Source: Dicaeum eximium (lineage: Eukaryota > Chordata > Aves > Passeriformes > Dicaeidae). From it: a DNA stretch of 64,000 nt. The position numbers and the translations under genes are program-made. The notes below the pieces were generated by a model. It saw only the letters and a program-made list of their open reading frames with translations. It did no database searches and was not told the DNA's origin. Location: contig VWZP01006004.1 in assembly GCA_013396995.1 (NCBI GenBank), positions 62,001 through 126,000 on the forward strand. Direction: 5' to 3'. Below, in pieces: positions 61,501 to 64,000 of this stretch (within the stretch, counting starts at the first letter, position 1; each line of letters starts with the position of its first letter).

Positions 61501-63352
61501 AAGGAAAGAGAGCTATTACTTGAACAGAAGTAGAGTTACTGCATTTACTGTGGGCAGAGGGAAGGAACAGAGAAAGGAGGAGAAGCTCTGCTTTGCTCTG
61601 CCATGACTTTTGCTAAGAGTATGAGAATGCCAGCACAAGTGTGTGTGTAGTGTACACACCCTGCTCACGGGCAGGGACTGGGGGTGGGAGCCAAGGCCAT
61701 CTCCTCTGAGGAGCCCTGAGCATGAGACAGGCAATGCTCAGGCTGTTGTGACTGATTCTATTGATGGTGCATCTCAAAAGTGACAAAGGCAGGTCTTTGA
61801 CTGAACTGCAGGCACATGTGGTCTCCATGTGCTGTTATCAACTGCTGACATGTTTTGGTTACGTTCTCATGGAGCAACAAGCACTGACATGCTCCTGCAC
61901 ATCCTGATGGAAATTACTCAGCAGTGGTGCTCTGCACACAGGGAGGGGATTTCAGCAGGTCACAGGAAATGCCTGGCAGAGCCCGGTGTCACAGAGCTGC
62001 GAGCTGAGACACGCTGAGAAACCACACCAACACAGAAATGGTCTGGCTACATCATCAGACAAATGCCATGTTTAATGGCATAAAGCTGTGCTAAACACTG
62101 CTGCTGCTGGGGTCACTCCCAGTGACAGGGACCCTCTGAAACAGGGAATAAAGATCTGAGTTGGATGCTGCGCTAGTGACAAGGACCAAATGTACATGAG
62201 AAGATCAAATTATCACCTGGCCTCATTTTACCTACGATCCTGAAGCTGATTTCAAGGACCTGAGAGTGAGAAATTAGCATGCTAATGATTGGAACTACTG
62301 AAAAGTTTGTTTACCTGAATTTCACTTCACCTGAATTCTGTCTACAGACTAAAAACTAATTTTTTGTTGCATCATCTACCTTACACACAAACCATAAGCT
62401 TGTTGTTAGGGTTAGGTAGCTCCAGGTGTGTTTCTACCTGGAGATTTTTGTAGTGAACAGTACTCCTGCAGTGGCTTGTCTTTGCTGTCTCTTCATTTGT
62501 ATAGAAGAGTCCACAGAGCTTGCAGTAAAATCCAGTTCTAGGCACCACAAATTCCACACCTGTTGAGAAATTCTGAATTACATTAAAATGTCAATCCCTC
62601 CCATAATAAACTTGTTTTCAAAAAAACCCCATGCTATTTAGTTACATATTAGGAATAGGAAGACTGAATCCTGGATTCACTTCTCTGATTTCCCTAATTT
62701 TGCAATATTGAGCTGCACTTTAAAATCTTGTGCATTGAAAACACACCTTTTCTCTTCTCTCTTAGATATACATGCTTTAAAATCTATCTTCTCATAATAT
62801 TGACTGGAAATTTCACTCTGTAACCTCAAGGGCTAGAAAAGCAATAATACTTTTTAGCAGTAAATGCATGTTTACACAGATTGCTTTTGAGGATTAATTT
62901 CTTCCAGGTGTTTTGCTCATAATCACTATTTACACAGTAAAGCAAATACTTATGCTTATACTTTTATGCCAAAGACTTTTAAATTACTAAGTATTTTTTC
63001 ATATGTGTTTTATATATAGTCAAAGGGAACTTATTTCATCTCGTCAGTTGCCTTTTGCCATTCATTCGGAATGAATTAGCAATGATCTAGAATCAAAAGC
63101 CTGTTTCTTTCAACAGCTACCTTCTGTCACATACCCTGTTCCTTCTCTCCTCACATCTGTTCTGAAAAACAAATATAGCAAGTAGCCTTAAAGTGACATC
63201 TTGTTGTAAGCCCTGGGTACTGCAGTGGGCGGCCCAACATACCCAGGGGAATGCTGAGCTCGGTGAAGACGTCCTCTTGTTCCCAGCCTGGTGCAGAGGG
63301 CCTTTGTTTAGCCTCTACCTCCGGGTATTCCAGAGATCTCATTTCCAAGTAC
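58396..63352 (-). CDS. RBM20: RNA-binding motif protein 20 (RBM20), last three coding exons (5' part beyond window)
   Basis: RBM20 is a nuclear RNA-binding splicing repressor of heart and skeletal muscle that controls titin (TTN) and other sarcomere and calcium-handling pre-mRNAs. The three exons here join in phase and encode the last 113 residues: an acidic/Pro segment ending WEQEDVFTELSIPLG, the matrin-type C2H2 zinc finger in VEFVVPRTGFYCKLCGLFY and SHCRSTVHYKNLQ, and the tail KYLSQLAEE to FAKKNL. These match the mammalian protein closely at the zinc finger and tail. The RRM domain and the RS-rich mutation hotspot lie in exons beyond position 64,000. The gene is on the same strand as PDCD4, about 17 kb upstream of it, as in human. 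Confidence 0.97.
58507..62437 (-). other. RBM20: RBM20 last intron
   Basis: The intron is 3.9 kb with GT/AG borders. No nested exon seen. It contains the palindrome cluster at 60,965-61,022. Confidence 0.93.
60965..61022. repeat. Palindrome plus adjacent hairpin in an RBM20 intron
   Basis: A perfect 22-bp palindrome (60,965-60,986, centre GATATC) is followed after two bases by an 11-bp-arm inverted repeat (CCCATGAGTAC at 60,989-60,999 and its complement at 61,012-61,022) with a 12-base loop. Two independent perfect inverted repeats side by side are unlikely by chance. Confidence 0.88.
62438..62559 (-). CDS. RBM20: RBM20 penultimate coding exon: matrin-type zinc finger
   Basis: It encodes VEFVVPRTGFYCKLCGLF, YTNEETAKTSHCRSTVHY, KNLQ. 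The Cys pair in FYCKLC and the His pair in SHCRSTVH form the U1C/matrin-type C2H2 finger. The acceptor is CTCAACAG and the donor GTAGAA. Confidence 0.97.
63243..63352 (-). CDS. RBM20: RBM20 third-last coding exon
   Basis: The exon enters with one base of a split codon, then YLEMRSLEYPEVEAKQ, RPSAPGWEQEDVF, TELSIPL and one base of Gly. The acceptor is AATTCTAG and the donor GTATGT. The order EMRSLEYPEVE then VFTELSIPLG is specific to RBM20. Confidence 0.93.
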
Positions 63353-64000
63353 CTAGAATTTGCTTAACAAATGAATAAATGTATTGAATGAAAACAGTTT
63401 ATTAAAGAGACGTTTGTAAACTTCTTGGGAACGCTTTCTGGGTAGATCTATAAATAAATAAAATGAGGAAAAAAAATGCTTTTCCATTCCAATCAGAGGC
63501 TTGTTTAGTGCAACTCCAGCAGCTGTACTATGGTGTGCAGTCACTCAGATTTCTCCCAGTAGACCATTTTCTATTTCTAATTTAATGTTATGTTTGGAGG
63601 GGTTTTTGTATTTTAATCTCTAAATAGAGCTATAACATTACACACCTCTGGCAGAAGCACAGCCTAACTGCAGCTTTGTAACCACATATATTACTGCATG
63701 ATCAGCTGGGCTGACACAGGGGCTGCTGAGATGGTGGGTGCAGCAGGACCTGCTGAATGCAATTCTCCAAACCTGCCTTTTGTAGGATCCCTGCAGCATC
63801 ATTGGCATCTTCTCCCTGGAGCCACTCTTCTCCCATCCTCACCTCTCCAAGAGATAGTTCCTGCTTTATGGCTCCCAGCCACTAAAAGATTTTGGTTTCT
63901 GAATAGTAGGGATGGGATGGTTGGTCCCTGCTGGCTGACATTAATGGACACAGCAGGAGATTCAAGATTTGGAAGCACTGGATTGATTTGCTGAGGCAGA
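63353..64000 (-). other. RBM20: RBM20 intron running off the right edge
   Basis: No further RBM20 exon is recognisable up to the end of the window. The plus-strand frame at 63,698-63,994 has no family signature. Confidence 0.8.

Noticed and set aside
1..64000. Prokaryotic-type systems, CRISPR arrays, operons, tRNA or rRNA genes
   Set aside because: None seen. Gene structure, splice sites, CpG islands and repeats are those of a vertebrate nuclear genome.

Overview
This window is vertebrate nuclear DNA, almost certainly from a bird. Exons are short and separated by introns with GT/AG borders. There are GC-rich CpG-island promoters, a CR1 LINE tail and only a few interspersed repeats. The gene content matches human 10q25.2 in the order RBM20, PDCD4, BBIP1 (then SHOC2), shown here reversed. 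I cannot name the species.

Layout, left to right. Positions 1-12,600 are AT-rich and hold no recognisable exon; by synteny this is most likely the first intron of SHOC2 (minus strand), but no SHOC2 coding sequence is in the window. A CpG island lies at about 12.6-13.5 kb. A second one at about 24.2-25.06 kb contains the two coding exons of BBIP1 (plus strand, 73 aa, separated by a 73-bp intron), preceded by three ZNF143/STAF-like promoter motifs. BBIP1 and PDCD4 (minus strand) converge: their poly(A) signals lie within 25 bp of each other near 25.52 kb. PDCD4 is complete: eleven coding exons from 39,038 down to 26,241 encode 466 aa with two MA3 domains, a 3'UTR with a perfect miR-21 8-mer site, and a CpG-island promoter at 41.35-41.76 kb that holds a 12-base assembly gap. 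From 41.8 to about 54 kb I see no gene, only an ancient MIR/CORE-SINE-like relic, a CR1 fragment, a small extra GC-rich patch with two splice donors, and simple repeats. From 58.4 to 63.35 kb lie the last three coding exons of RBM20 (minus strand), including its matrin-type zinc finger; the rest of RBM20 lies beyond the right edge.

PDCD4 is a translation inhibitor (eIF4A binder), BBIP1 is a BBSome subunit for cilia, and RBM20 is a muscle splicing regulator. They are neighbours by conserved synteny, not a functional operon. I found no new biological system. The sequence-level oddities most worth a second look are an 84-bp near-perfect foldback element flanked by 6-bp direct repeats (3.1 kb), an identical 94-bp tandem duplication (5.2 kb), the interlocked BBIP1/PDCD4 3' ends, and the ZNF143 cluster 32-160 bp upstream of the BBIP1 start codon.
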